From contig NZ_CP061318.1 in NCBI RefSeq assembly GCF_018688375.1, positions 558,001 through 622,000 on the forward strand: DNA of 64,000 nucleotides. Reading direction: 5' to 3'. The notes beneath the pieces are model-generated. The model did no database searches. It worked only from the letters and a program-made list of their open reading frames with translations, and was not told the origin of the DNA. Of this stretch, positions 38,853 through 52,660 are shown one piece after another; positions within the stretch are counted from its first letter, which is position 1; each line of letters starts with the position of its first letter. The translations under genes and the position numbers were made by a program. Source of the stretch: Polynucleobacter sp. AP-Ainpum-60-G11. Its GTDB lineage: Bacteria; Pseudomonadota; Gammaproteobacteria; Burkholderiales; Burkholderiaceae.

Positions 38853-39479
38853 ATGACTAAAGTTGGCCACATCTACCTAATTGACGATGATGAATCCATG
38901 CGCACCTCTTTAAGTAGGATGCTCAGGGACGTGGGCTATATCGTGGAAGATTTCTCCTCTGCAGTGACGTTTTTAGAGGATTCAATGCCGGTAGCGCCAG
39001 CGGTGATCCTGCTCGACATGCAGATGCCAGATATGACTGGGCTAGATTTGCAGGAAAAACTGGTCCAACTGGGTCGTAAAACCCCGATTGTGTTTGTGAG
39101 CGGCCAAAGCCACCCCCATCAAATCGTGAAAAGCCTAAAGCGTGGAGCACTTGATTTTCTATTCAAACCTTTCAATTTGGAGGATTTACTAAAAGCGGTT
39201 GCCGATGCCTTAGAGTTTGATAGACGTCAGCTCAAACGCATTTCTAAAGAGGTGGAAACCAAGAAAGACTATGCAACCTTGACGCCTAGGGAGAAGGAAG
39301 TCTGCTTTTGGCTCGTGAAGGGATTGCTTAATAAGGATATTGCCGTCAAACTAGGGACAACGGATGCCACCATCAAGGTTCATAAGGCTAGAGTGATGGA
39401 TAAGATGAATGTGGAATCGGTTCAAACATTAGTCGCAAAGTACCTTGAATCTGATCTTGAAAATTTCCAAAATAACTAG
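38853..39479 (+). CDS. FixJ-family response regulator
   Basis: 208-residue two-component regulator. The receiver domain (about 1-120) has the acidic pair at Asp11-Asp12, phospho-acceptor Asp55 in LLDMQMPDMTG and a conserved Lys in FKPFN. The C-terminal LuxR/FixJ helix-turn-helix (about 140-205) contains LTPREKEVCFWLVKGLLNKDIA. No histidine kinase is in the window, so it is an orphan. ATG start MTKVGHIYLI is chosen over an upstream TTG because it begins right at the receiver domain. Confidence 0.92.
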   Translation: MTKVGHIYLIDDDESMRTSLSRMLRDVGYIVEDFSSAVTFLEDSMPVAPAVILLDMQMPDMTGLDLQEKLVQLGRKTPIVFVSGQSHPHQIVKSLKRGALDFLFKPFNLEDLLKAVADALEFDRRQLKRISKEVETKKDYATLTPREKEVCFWLVKGLLNKDIAVKLGTTDATIKVHKARVMDKMNVESVQTLVAKYLESDLENFQNN

Positions 39480-39565
39480 CCCTTGGGCTAATTTCCCTAG
39501 GCTTGTTTCCTGACTATGATTTGTTATTAATTTATTTTGTTATTTCAAACACTTAAAGTACTTTT

Positions 39566-40612
39566 GTGAATTCAAACTCTAAGCCACCTGAGATTGTCAA
39601 AGAAGCCTTCACAGAGGCTAGGGAAAAGCTAGGCCTCTCTACCAAGGAGCTTGGTGTAAAAGCTTGCCTGTCTACACGTCAGATTGAGCAAATCGAAAGT
39701 GGCGAGATGAGCTCCTTCTACGGAGCTCAAATTAAATTTACTGCTGCTAAAAAAGTAGCAAAGCTGCTTAACTTAAGCGATGAGGATGCGTTTGACTATG
39801 GCATCCAAACGCAAGAGACATTTACTTCAAGTCCAGATGATCTGCCTATTGCAGAAGCTAAGGTAGTGCCAGCTCCAAAGCTTGAAGATGAGAAGCTGGT
39901 CGCACCTGTCAGAGTTGAGCTAGTGGAAGAAGTTGCTCAACCAAATGAATTGGTAAAAGAAGATCAAGTGCCGGCTAAAAAAGTTGAGGGCATAGAGAGC
40001 CCATCGCTTAGCGCTGCAGTTGAATCAAAACCTAAATCACAAAAGAACCTGTTTCTTTGGCTCAGCGTAACTGCCGCAGCAGTTTTTGCTGTGATCAATT
40101 TGCGCCCAATGTTCTTTGCGGAAAAGCCAGAGGAAATCATCCTTGTAAAAGAAGAGGTTATTGAGCCAGCCCCTGCGGTGGCCCCAGTAGAGCCTGCGCC
40201 CGTTACTCCAGCAACTCCAGCGGTCGCCGCACCGGTAGTTGCTTTGCCGGCAGTCGCTGCAGCTAGCACTGAAGCCTCAGCAGCCTGTCCTGCGGAAGAG
40301 GGCATTATTAGTTACAAGCCAGATGCGCCTCGTAAGGCTGCGGACATGGTTTATGTGCAAGTTAAATCTAAGCAAGTTATTTGCGTAAGTGATGCTTCTG
40401 GAAAGTTGCAGAACAAGATGGTTGAGCCTGGTGTGGGTGCATCCTTTTATGGCAAACCACCATTCAAAGTATTGACAGGTGGCCTTGCTCAGGCGGATGT
40501 ATTTTTTCAGGGTGCAAAAGTGCGCCTAACAAATCCGAATTACAAAACCATCGTGTTGGAAGCTGCTGAAGTAGTAGTTCCATCCGCAGGGACGGATTCT
40601 CAGCAGCGCTAA
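39566..40612 (+). CDS. RodZ-like membrane protein with HTH and C-terminal DUF4115-like domain
   Basis: 348-residue protein. Residues about 10-75 form an XRE-type helix-turn-helix (REKLGLSTKELGVKACLSTRQIEQIESG), residues 161-179 a single membrane helix, then a Pro/Ala/Val-rich linker, and a C-terminal beta-rich domain (about 265-340) with GKLQNKMVEPGVGASFYGKPPFKV, resembling the DUF4115 domain of RodZ. RodZ links MreB to the cell wall machinery. The usual RodZ neighbour ispG is not here, so this may be a paralogue. GTG start without a clear ribosome site. Confidence 0.75.
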   Translation: MNSNSKPPEIVKEAFTEAREKLGLSTKELGVKACLSTRQIEQIESGEMSSFYGAQIKFTAAKKVAKLLNLSDEDAFDYGIQTQETFTSSPDDLPIAEAKVVPAPKLEDEKLVAPVRVELVEEVAQPNELVKEDQVPAKKVEGIESPSLSAAVESKPKSQKNLFLWLSVTAAAVFAVINLRPMFFAEKPEEIILVKEEVIEPAPAVAPVEPAPVTPATPAVAAPVVALPAVAAASTEASAACPAEEGIISYKPDAPRKAADMVYVQVKSKQVICVSDASGKLQNKMVEPGVGASFYGKPPFKVLTGGLAQADVFFQGAKVRLTNPNYKTIVLEAAEVVVPSAGTDSQQR

Positions 40613-40629
40613 CCCTCTTGAGGATTAGC
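40608..40629. terminator. hairpin between convergent genes
   Basis: GCTAACCCTC (40608-40617) pairs with GAGGATTAGC (40620-40629) with one mismatch. It sits at the end of the RodZ-like gene and before the glnB stop. It lacks a T tract, so terminator function is uncertain. Confidence 0.35.
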
Positions 40630-40646
40630 GCATTGAATTCTGATGC

Positions 40647-40994
<348 letters not shown>

Positions 40995-41036
40995 TTAATA
41001 CAGTAATCATACCTAGAACTGAAATCCAATGCCCAG

Positions 41037-42662
41037 TTACGCCCTAAATTGGGAGGTAATAGGATAGCGCCAGTCACGCCCAAAGGCTCTAGTGGTCACA
41101 CGAACGCCCGGAGGCGCTTGGCGACGCTTATATTCGTTTAGCTTAATCAGGCGTGTAACTTTTTCTACACTTTCTGGATCAAAGCCGGCGGCAATAATTT
41201 GGGCGATGGATTGGTTTTGCTCCATATAGCGCTCTACGATGCCATCTAATACTTCATAGGATGGCAGGCTATCTTGATCGGTTTGATCGGGACGTAATTC
41301 GGCGGAAGGGGCGCGCGTCAAAATCCGCTCCGGAATGATTGGGGCAATGCTGTTGCGATAAGCGCACAAGCGATAGACCAAGGTTTTAGCAATGTCCTTA
41401 ATTACTGCAAAGCCACCGGCCATATCTCCATAGAGAGTGCAGTAACCCACAGCCATTTCACTCTTGTTGCCGGTTGTTAAAACTAGACGACCGGTTTTAT
41501 TGGAGAGTGCCATTAAGAGAGTGCCGCGGACTCGCGCCTGAATATTCTCTTCGGTGGCATCCAGTTTGAGGCCCTTAAATTGCTCAGCTAAGGCATGTTC
41601 TAAAGCATCCACTGGTTCACTAATTGGGATCTCATCGTATTGGACGCCCAAGTTCTGAGCCATCTCTCTAGCATCTATCCAGGAGATGTCGGCGGTATAG
41701 CGTGAAGCCATCATGACGGTGCGAACTTTGTCTGCACCTAGGGCGTCTACCGCAATCGCCAGCACCAGTGCAGAATCCACTCCGCCCGAGAGACCAATAA
41801 TGACTCCCGGAAAACGATTCTTCTGAACATAGTCCCGCACACCTAAAACGAGGGCTTGATAAGCCTGGGCTTCTACGCTGGATGGAGCAACTAAGGCTCC
41901 TTGTTCTAAGTCAGCGGATGCATTGACATCAACATAGCCCAGAGCAGTTTCAAACTGCGGCATAGTCATCACCACTTTGCCTGCGCTGTTTAAAGCAAAA
42001 GATCCGCCATCAAAAACCAATTCATCTTGTCCGCCTACTGCGTTGACATAGACCAAAGGCATCTTACTTAAGGCAATCTGCTTGCGTAGCACCTCAATGC
42101 GTAAAGATTCTTTTTGAAGGTGATAAGGCGATGCATTGAGTACTAGAAGTACTTGGGCGCCGGCAGCATGAGCCTGCTTAGCGGGACCTTCATGCCAAGC
42201 ATCTTCACACAGAATGAGCCCGTATTTGATACCGGCATTTTCAAAGACGCAAGCCTCATGACCTGGTGTGAAATAACGCACCTCATCAAATACTTCATGA
42301 TTGGGTAATTCTTGTTTGGCATAGCCCGCAATAACTTTTCCATCACGAATGACGGAAGCATAGTTTTGTAGGCCAGCGGTGGTTTTTTTGGGGTGACCAA
42401 CAATGACAGTTAGTCCTGGAAATTTCTGGAGCTCCAGCACTAAACAACTGAGCTCACGATCGGCGGCCTCAATAAAAGCAGGGCGCAAGAGTAAATCTTC
42501 TGGGGGGTAGCCGGTGAGCGAGAGCTCTGGCGTAAGAACTACAGTGGCGCCTTGTGCATAAGCATCTGCGGCGGCTTGAGAGATGAGCTGCGCGTTGCCA
42601 GGCAAATCACCCAAAAGAGGGTTGATTTGCGCTAAGGCGATTTTTTGCGAGCTCACTCCCAA
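41037..42662 (-). CDS. nadE: NAD+ synthase, glutamine-hydrolysing
   Basis: 541-residue two-domain enzyme. The N-terminal nitrilase-type glutaminase (about 1-260) has the catalytic Glu in TPELSLTGYPPEDLLLR and Cys in LILCEDAWHEG. The C-terminal synthetase domain has the ATP loop GLSGGVDSALVLAIA and TTGNKSEMAVGYCTLYGD. It makes NAD from deamido-NAD with glutamine as nitrogen donor. The start may be the TTG used here or a GTG two codons later; neither has a well-spaced ribosome site. It follows ppa after 11 bases. Confidence 0.94.
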   Translation of the reverse strand: MGVSSQKIALAQINPLLGDLPGNAQLISQAAADAYAQGATVVLTPELSLTGYPPEDLLLRPAFIEAADRELSCLVLELQKFPGLTVIVGHPKKTTAGLQNYASVIRDGKVIAGYAKQELPNHEVFDEVRYFTPGHEACVFENAGIKYGLILCEDAWHEGPAKQAHAAGAQVLLVLNASPYHLQKESLRIEVLRKQIALSKMPLVYVNAVGGQDELVFDGGSFALNSAGKVVMTMPQFETALGYVDVNASADLEQGALVAPSSVEAQAYQALVLGVRDYVQKNRFPGVIIGLSGGVDSALVLAIAVDALGADKVRTVMMASRYTADISWIDAREMAQNLGVQYDEIPISEPVDALEHALAEQFKGLKLDATEENIQARVRGTLLMALSNKTGRLVLTTGNKSEMAVGYCTLYGDMAGGFAVIKDIAKTLVYRLCAYRNSIAPIIPERILTRAPSAELRPDQTDQDSLPSYEVLDGIVERYMEQNQSIAQIIAAGFDPESVEKVTRLIKLNEYKRRQAPPGVRVTTRAFGRDWRYPITSQFRA

Positions 42663-42673
42663 TGACTACGAAA

Positions 42674-43210
42674 TTACTTCTGTGACTTAGCGTAACCTTC
42701 GATGCCATCCAAAATTTCTTTATGGGCACCAGCAACACCAGTCCAACCTTTAACTTTTACCCACTTACCTTTTTCGAGATCTTTGTAGTGCTCGAAGAAG
42801 TGTTGGATTTGAGCGAGGAGTAATTCGTTTACATCTTCAGGTTTTTGCAGATGCTTGTAGATTGGCAAAATCTTGTCTTCTGGAACAGCCAACAACTTCG
42901 CGTCTTGGCCGCCTTCGTCTTCCATCTCTAACATGCCGATAGCACGGCAGCTCACTACTGAACCTGGAACTAATGCAAATGGAGTGATCACGAGAACGTC
43001 AACAGGATCGCCGTCACCAGCAACTGTCTTAGGGATATAGCCGTAGTTGCATGGGTAGTGCATTGCTGTACCCATGAAACGATCTACGAAGAGGCAACCA
43101 GTTTCTTTGTCCACTTCATACTTCACTGGATCCGCATTCATTGGGATCTCAATAATGACGTTGAATGATTCTGGGATTTTCTTCCCTGGGCTGACCTTGT
43201 CGTAACTCAT
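42674..43210 (-). CDS. ppa: inorganic pyrophosphatase
   Basis: 178-residue family I soluble pyrophosphatase. The active site signature DGDPVDVLV and the metal-binding KYEVDKETG, YPCNYGYIPKT and KVKGW segments are present. It is first of ppa-nadE-glnB; removing pyrophosphate pulls the NAD synthase reaction forward, a sensible pairing. Confidence 0.95.
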   Translation of the reverse strand: MSYDKVSPGKKIPESFNVIIEIPMNADPVKYEVDKETGCLFVDRFMGTAMHYPCNYGYIPKTVAGDGDPVDVLVITPFALVPGSVVSCRAIGMLEMEDEGGQDAKLLAVPEDKILPIYKHLQKPEDVNELLLAQIQHFFEHYKDLEKGKWVKVKGWTGVAGAHKEILDGIEGYAKSQK

Positions 43211-43374
43211 AAATACTCCGGTTAGTGATTAATGTGCGTTCGATCTTAGCAAACAGGCAGAGCCATACTGCTGAAGATTGAATCTATTGCCTGCTATTAA
43301 AGCCATGAATGCTTTATGGCCTCTAGTTTAAGGCTTTCTCTAGTGATACCTATAGATAAGTGCCCTAGGTTGCT

Positions 43375-43411
43375 TGACTAATGGTAGCCCATTGGCCTAC
43401 CATTAGTCAAA
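43375..43411. promoter_or_regulatory. 14-bp perfect inverted repeat, probable operator of the XRE gene
   Basis: TTGACTAATGGTAG (43375-43388) and CTACCATTAGTCAA (43398-43411) are exact reverse complements around a 9-base spacer. The left end provides TTGACT as a -35 hexamer, and TACCAT (43399-43404) could be the -10 at 18-base spacing, so a bound repressor would cover the promoter. The repeat ends 10 bases before the start codon of the XRE gene, as expected for autoregulation. Confidence 0.75.
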
Positions 43412-43421
43412 AGGAATTGTT

Positions 43422-43763
43422 ATGAAGAAAATCATTCGAATTAGCGTGGATCCAAGTGATCCTAGTAGCTTCCCCAAAGGCTTTGTTGATAAGAAATTGC
43501 TAGATGCAACATCAGAGCGTTTGATTAAATTGCATCAACAGCACGATGATGCAGAAGCTATGTTGGATGCCGCTCAATATGCAAAAGGTGTACGAGAGAG
43601 AATTGGTTTATCTCAGCAGGAATTTTCTAAACGTATTGAGGTTTCTTTGGAGACCATTCGAAATTGGGAGCAAGGCAAGCGAAGCCCCACTGGTGCGGCT
43701 AAAGCTTTACTGAAGATTCTAGACAGAGCACCCGAGCTTGCATTACTAGCTCTCAGTGTTTGA
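43422..43763 (+). CDS. XRE-family regulator, orphan antitoxin-like
   Basis: 113-residue protein with an N-terminal non-HTH region and a helix-turn-helix at about residues 57-90 (RIGLSQQEFSKRIEVSLETIRNWEQG), ending in LLKILDRAPELALLAL. This form is common in antitoxins of the HigA/NadS type that bind their own promoter. No toxin reading frame flanks it: ppa is divergent on the left and trxB convergent on the right. AAAGGAAT precedes the ATG. It may be a solitary regulator or the remnant of a toxin-antitoxin pair. Confidence 0.82.
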   Translation: MKKIIRISVDPSDPSSFPKGFVDKKLLDATSERLIKLHQQHDDAEAMLDAAQYAKGVRERIGLSQQEFSKRIEVSLETIRNWEQGKRSPTGAAKALLKILDRAPELALLALSV

Positions 43764-43779
43764 TGATTGCCTTTGAAAT

Positions 43780-43812
43780 AAAAATGCCTAGCATCGCTAG
43801 GCATTTTTATTT
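43780..43812. terminator. bidirectional rho-independent terminator
   Basis: A 13-bp perfect stem (43780-43792 with 43796-43808) including A5 and T5 closes on a 3-base loop. It lies between the XRE gene and convergent trxB. Confidence 0.88.
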
Positions 43813-43833
43813 GATTCTGTTGCTTAATCCGGA

Positions 43834-47142
<3,309 letters not shown>

Positions 47143-47151
47143 GGCCACCCC

Positions 47152-47835
47152 TTGCGTAGACTGATTTCAGTAGCAGCCTTAGGGCTCACAATTTTTTTAT
47201 CTCCAAACATAGTATTGGCGGAAGGTGAGAGCGGTGCAGAGCAGTTGCGTCAGTTTGTGCGTAACTCTAAAACTGCGGAAGGCGACTTTAAGCAACAACA
47301 GTTGCGCGCACCTAAAGCAAATGAACCGCAAGACAAAGGTTTAAAAGTAATTCGCCAAACTCAAGGACGGTTTGTATTTCAGCGTCCAGGCCGATTTATC
47401 TGGGATACGCAAAAGCCGTATGAGCAAAAACTGATTGCCGATGGCAAACAACTTATTTTGTGGGACAGAGATTTAAATCAGGCGACATTTAGACCTGCCG
47501 GCCAAGCCTTAGCGGCTACACCAGCAGCAATTCTTTTTGGTGAGACTTCTTTGGACCAGCATTTTGAGTTAGTTGACGGTGAAGATCGCTTAGGTATGAA
47601 ATGGGTTGCTCTAGTGCCCAAGAAAAATCCGAATGCAAAGAATGGTAATGACTTGCCTTACACCAAGATCTCAGTAGGCATGGTCAATGGCCTGCCTAAA
47701 GCGCTCGAGCTCATTGATGGCCTGGGTAGCGTGGTTCTGGTTACTTTAGACAAGATCCAGCTCAATATCAATTTGCCTGCCAGTCGCTTTACTTTCAATC
47801 CGCCGGCTGGCGCAGAAGTCTTACGCTTAAACTAA
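47152..47835 (+). CDS. lolA: outer membrane lipoprotein carrier protein LolA
   Basis: 227-residue periplasmic protein with signal peptide ending near NIVLA-E. The LolA pattern is visible as GDFKQQQL, GRFVFQRPGRFIWDTQKPYEQKLIADGKQLILWDRDLNQATFRP and SLDQHFELVDG. It ferries lipoproteins from LolCDE to the outer membrane. It starts with TTG without a clear ribosome site, close behind ftsK, in the common ftsK-lolA-serS order. Confidence 0.92.
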   Translation: MRRLISVAALGLTIFLSPNIVLAEGESGAEQLRQFVRNSKTAEGDFKQQQLRAPKANEPQDKGLKVIRQTQGRFVFQRPGRFIWDTQKPYEQKLIADGKQLILWDRDLNQATFRPAGQALAATPAAILFGETSLDQHFELVDGEDRLGMKWVALVPKKNPNAKNGNDLPYTKISVGMVNGLPKALELIDGLGSVVLVTLDKIQLNINLPASRFTFNPPAGAEVLRLN

Positions 47836-47851
47836 CGTCTATACCCATTAA

Positions 47852-49177
<1,326 letters not shown>

Positions 49178-49209
49178 TGTTTCAGAAAACCAAAAGCGAT
49201 CCCGCTCAA

Positions 49210-49617
49210 ATGAATAAGCTCTCGTTGCCTTTATTTTTGCTTTGCTCAGTATTGATTTCTCCAGCTGTTTTGGCGACTGAAAAAACCTATCGCTGCGAGG
49301 TTTTGAATGATGCCTATATTAAAAGCAATGGAGAGTTAGATATAGTTAAAGATAGTCCCCGAGTTGGTCAAGAATTTGCAGTAATCAAGAAAACTGGAGA
49401 AGTTGTTGGAGATGTTATGGATTCTTTAGGAAAACCTAAGGTCATTGCATCTGGAAGCAAGGGCAACTCTTATAAAGTGATTTGGACGCAAAAGGCTGCA
49501 GGCAAAGATGGTGCCTTTGTAGACTATCTCAGCATCGAAGGGTTTGCAAAAGACGGTAAGAAGCCTTTTGGATTCTTTTCTGGTGCACTGCTCATGACAG
49601 GCGTTTGCGACCAATAG
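49210..49617 (+). CDS. hypothetical exported protein
   Basis: 135-residue protein of unknown function with a clear signal peptide (MNKLSLPLFLL… ending at about VLA-T), and two Cys in the mature part (RCEV near the start, GVCDQ at the very end), which could form a disulfide. The rest is predicted beta-rich with lysines. A frame-matched ATG at 49177 overlapping the serS stop would add 11 residues; the later start is chosen for its better signal peptide. Neither has a ribosome site. No family recognised. Confidence 0.7.
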   Translation: MNKLSLPLFLLCSVLISPAVLATEKTYRCEVLNDAYIKSNGELDIVKDSPRVGQEFAVIKKTGEVVGDVMDSLGKPKVIASGSKGNSYKVIWTQKAAGKDGAFVDYLSIEGFAKDGKKPFGFFSGALLMTGVCDQ

Positions 49618-49668
49618 ATTGAAAAGCTTTGGGCAGGATTGGCGTTTAAGTTTTATGCTGGATACACC

Positions 49669-49758
<90 letters not shown>

Positions 49759-49787
49759 ACTTGCTCCGATGGATCTACTTAGAATTG

Positions 49788-50333
49788 CTATCTGAGGTTA
49801 CCCACCACAATCTGAAGTACTTGCAGAATAAGTAGTAAGGCAAGGGGCGATAAATCTAGAGCTCCAAAACTAGGAAGTGTTTTTCTAATTGGTGCGAGTA
49901 GGGGTTCTACAAGCAGTGAAACTAAATACTGAATCTGAGAGCCTGCGCCAATCCACGACAGAAGAACGCTTGCAAATACTATCCCAACTAATCCTGAAAG
50001 CATTAGATCGGCTAAGTCAATCAAGGCCAGCAGTAGCCATGAGATGTTAGAGAGATCGGCTCCGGAGAGCAATAATAGTATGGCTGTTTTTCCCGCAACC
50101 AATAGGTAGGCAGCTAAAAAACTGGCGACATCAAATCGTCTAATGCTGGGGATTAGCCTACGCAGGGGAATCACAATCCAATTGGTGAGTGGAAGCACAT
50201 ATGCACCAATGGTGCGACTTTGGCCTGAACCTAGATTAAATGCAAGCCACTGTAAATAACACCTTAGCAAGCAGGCGCCAGCCACAATACTTACTAAGAC
50301 CTGAAGAAGGAGATTCATGATTTGTATCAGCAT
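49788..50333 (-). CDS. YggT family membrane protein
   Basis: 181-residue protein with two copies of the YggT unit: a hydrophobic helix, then P-L-…-P-x-R-…-I/L-P. The first repeat has YVLPLTNWIVIPLRRLIPSI near residues 45-64; the second VEPLLAPIRKTLPSFGALDLSPL near 142-164. Members sit in the inner membrane and are linked to osmotic stress or to cell division gene clusters, with unknown mechanism. A second Met five codons in is a possible start. Confidence 0.88.
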   Translation of the reverse strand: MLIQIMNLLLQVLVSIVAGACLLRCYLQWLAFNLGSGQSRTIGAYVLPLTNWIVIPLRRLIPSIRRFDVASFLAAYLLVAGKTAILLLLSGADLSNISWLLLALIDLADLMLSGLVGIVFASVLLSWIGAGSQIQYLVSLLVEPLLAPIRKTLPSFGALDLSPLALLLILQVLQIVVGNLR

Positions 50334-50436
50334 AGGGCTATTGTATGGTCTTTAAGGTTTAATTTCAGGTCTGAATGCTTTGTATTCTAAGGAGGCCTTT
50401 TGATCCCTTAAAACAATATCGTTGTTCCATGCTCTA

Positions 50437-51096
50437 ATGCACAGCAATATGATTACTGTCGTTATCGCATCTTATAAGTATGGCCATCTTGCTGCACATT
50501 GCATCGAGTCTTTGCTTTCTCAAACCTTAGCGCCCAAAAGAATTATTTTTGTAGATGATGGGGCTCACGACTGTAGTCATCTGCCTGGCCTATATCCTGA
50601 TATTGAATATATTCTCAGACCTCACAATTTAGGTACTGTCGATAACTTTCACGACTTATTAATGATGGTTGACACGGAGTATGTTCTTTTTCTTGGGGCT
50701 GATAATTGGCTCAGATCTGATGCAATAGAGCTGTTGTCTGATTTCAGTGCGGATATTGTCACTTATGACATTGTTGTAACCGGTGAGCTTAAGGAAGAGA
50801 TTCATGATCGCGTTCCGGGTGAGACCAATCCCTATCAAGGCGATCTGTATTGGGATCGGGAGGGCAAGCATCATGGCTCCATGATGTATCGCACCTCTTT
50901 GGGTCAGAAAGTAGGCTACAAGCAAAGGTATGCTGATGGTATTCATCCACAAGAGGATTGGAATCTTTGGGACAAAATGCGAGAGCAGGGCGCCTCAGTG
51001 GATAGCTTAAATGAAGGCCTACTGTTTTATAGAAGGCATCGTGAAAACTTTTTGAAGTACGACCACCTTGCAGATGCTCTAGGCGAGCAACCTTAG
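50437..51096 (+). CDS. glycosyltransferase family 2 protein
   Basis: 219-residue single-domain GT-A transferase. The N-terminal nucleotide-sugar fold is clear: ITVVIASYKYGHLAAHCIESLLSQTLAPKRIIFVDDGA. A FLGADNW stretch stands where the metal-binding DxD is expected, giving only a partial match, so activity is uncertain. A QEDWNLWDKMREQG segment near the end matches the usual ED acceptor motif. No sugar operon is nearby. Start codon uncertain among ATG at 50437 or 50449 and TTG at 50422. Its 3' end overlaps the convergent folB-like gene by four bases. Confidence 0.78.
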   Translation: MHSNMITVVIASYKYGHLAAHCIESLLSQTLAPKRIIFVDDGAHDCSHLPGLYPDIEYILRPHNLGTVDNFHDLLMMVDTEYVLFLGADNWLRSDAIELLSDFSADIVTYDIVVTGELKEEIHDRVPGETNPYQGDLYWDREGKHHGSMMYRTSLGQKVGYKQRYADGIHPQEDWNLWDKMREQGASVDSLNEGLLFYRRHRENFLKYDHLADALGEQP

Positions 51097-51497
51097 TTTG
51101 ATGTTCTCAAGTTAGACCGGATTTCTTTCAGGGTGTCAGCATCGACAGATAGTCTGATACCCAGCATTCCTGAATTCTCAAGCACGGGCGTTTTTCTGAG
51201 GCTCGCTTCAATCGATTCCACTTCAGAGTGGCGAGCACAGGCCTCAACAATTCTGGTCAGCAATCTTTCTTGAGTTTCGTACTGGCCATCCTGAGCTAAG
51301 CGATTGATTTCAATAACGAGTGGATCGTAATCAAACACATGCTCCATGCCATCGCTTGCAATCAATATCAGGCTTGGATTAATCCATAGAATCAGATCCA
51401 GAAGATGTTGATTGGGAATGGTAGCCCCAGGAGCATAGGTTCCAATTGCAGTATTCAGTTGAAGGTCTTTTAGTTCTACACAAGCTATTGATGTCAT
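51093..51497 (-). CDS. FolB-like protein (divergent dihydroneopterin aldolase)
   Basis: 134-residue protein resembling FolB in the T-fold: VELKDLQLNTAIGTYAPG aligns with the family's xLxDLxLxxxIGvyxxE start, FDYDPLV with the Tyr region, QERLLTRIVEAC with the second Glu region, and SLRKTPV with the catalytic Lys near the end. The first conserved Glu, right after IGxY, is replaced (APG), so the activity may differ. Folate enzymes are not adjacent. The alternative is a T-fold protein of other function. Confidence 0.6.
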   Translation of the reverse strand: MTSIACVELKDLQLNTAIGTYAPGATIPNQHLLDLILWINPSLILIASDGMEHVFDYDPLVIEINRLAQDGQYETQERLLTRIVEACARHSEVESIEASLRKTPVLENSGMLGIRLSVDADTLKEIRSNLRTSN

Positions 51498-51530
51498 GTG
51501 ATGCTTTTCTTGCCTTTTGAGAATGTTGCT

Positions 51531-52601
51531 TTATTCGCTGAAGGTCACTACGTGATCAGCTACCAGGTGTATACCAATCTTTTCACCAATTGCATGATCA
51601 TGGTGGCTAGGAACAAAGGCGTATATTTCAGTGCCCGATCCCAGTTTGAGCGTATATAAAAAGTCAGCACCCCTGAAGGTCTTGCGAACGACCTCCGCTA
51701 GCAAAGTGCTGTGGTCATCATGTTGAATATCATCGGCGCGCAAGAGCACATCAATTTCTTTTCCAAGATCGTTGCTGCGATCTTCCTCTAATTCCAGTTC
51801 ACCCAACTCAATTTTGACTTTGTTGTTGGCTTGCACGATGCCCTTCACAAATACTCCGCGGCCAATAAAGTCGGCGACGTAACGATTAACGGGTTTGTGA
51901 TAGAGCTCATAAGGAAGATCCCACTGAACTACTTTGCCTTCAGACATCACACCAATCTTATCGGCAATTGCAAATGCTTCATATTGATCATGAGTCACGA
52001 GCAGGGCAGTAATGTTGTTTGCCTTAAGAATTTCTCGGGTCTCCCCTGCAAGGCGTTCTCTCAGTTCAATATCCAGGCTGGAGAAGGGTTCATCTAGCAA
52101 AATTAAATCAGGCCCTGGTGCCATCGCTCTGGCTAAGGCTACACGTTGCTGTTGGCCGCCACTTAATTCATGAGGGTAGGCATTGGCCTTATCGGAGAGA
52201 GAGACTCGTTCGAGCCATTCCATTGCAACGCTAGATCTCTGTTGGCTGGGGAGATGCTGCAGACCAAAGGCAATATTCTCAAGAACATTTAAGTGAGGGA
52301 AGAGGGCAAAGTCCTGAAAGACCATACCTACTTTTCTTTGGTTGGGTGGGATCTGGATAGAGGCAGAGCTCACAACCTGATCTCGCAGGAGAATTTCGCC
52401 AGCTTTTACAGGCTCAAACCCACAGATCGCACGGAGAACCGTAGATTTTCCACAGCCCGAGGAGCCTAATAGGCAACCAATCTCACCTTGGGAAAGATCC
52501 AGATTCAGGCCGTTGACGGCTGTTACGCGTCCTTGACCATCTCGACTGGGGTAGTCAATTTCCAGCTGTTTGATAGAAAGCAGTGTGTGAGCGGAGTTCA
52601 T
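51531..52601 (-). CDS. fbpC: ferric iron ABC transporter ATP-binding protein
   Basis: 356-residue ATPase of the FbpC/FutC type. Walker A LLGSSGCGKST near residue 50, signature LSGGQQQRVALARA, Walker B LILLDEPFSSLD and the switch His in LLVTHDQYEA are present. A C-terminal TOBE-like regulatory domain (about 245-356) follows. It powers uptake of periplasmic Fe3+ and is divergent from fbpB with 59 bases between starts. Confidence 0.92.
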   Translation of the reverse strand: MNSAHTLLSIKQLEIDYPSRDGQGRVTAVNGLNLDLSQGEIGCLLGSSGCGKSTVLRAICGFEPVKAGEILLRDQVVSSASIQIPPNQRKVGMVFQDFALFPHLNVLENIAFGLQHLPSQQRSSVAMEWLERVSLSDKANAYPHELSGGQQQRVALARAMAPGPDLILLDEPFSSLDIELRERLAGETREILKANNITALLVTHDQYEAFAIADKIGVMSEGKVVQWDLPYELYHKPVNRYVADFIGRGVFVKGIVQANNKVKIELGELELEEDRSNDLGKEIDVLLRADDIQHDDHSTLLAEVVRKTFRGADFLYTLKLGSGTEIYAFVPSHHDHAIGEKIGIHLVADHVVTFSE

Positions 52602-52660
52602 CCCTATAATTTTCTCATTAATGCTAGTGGTTTAATACATAGCTAGAGTCTAAACGGATT

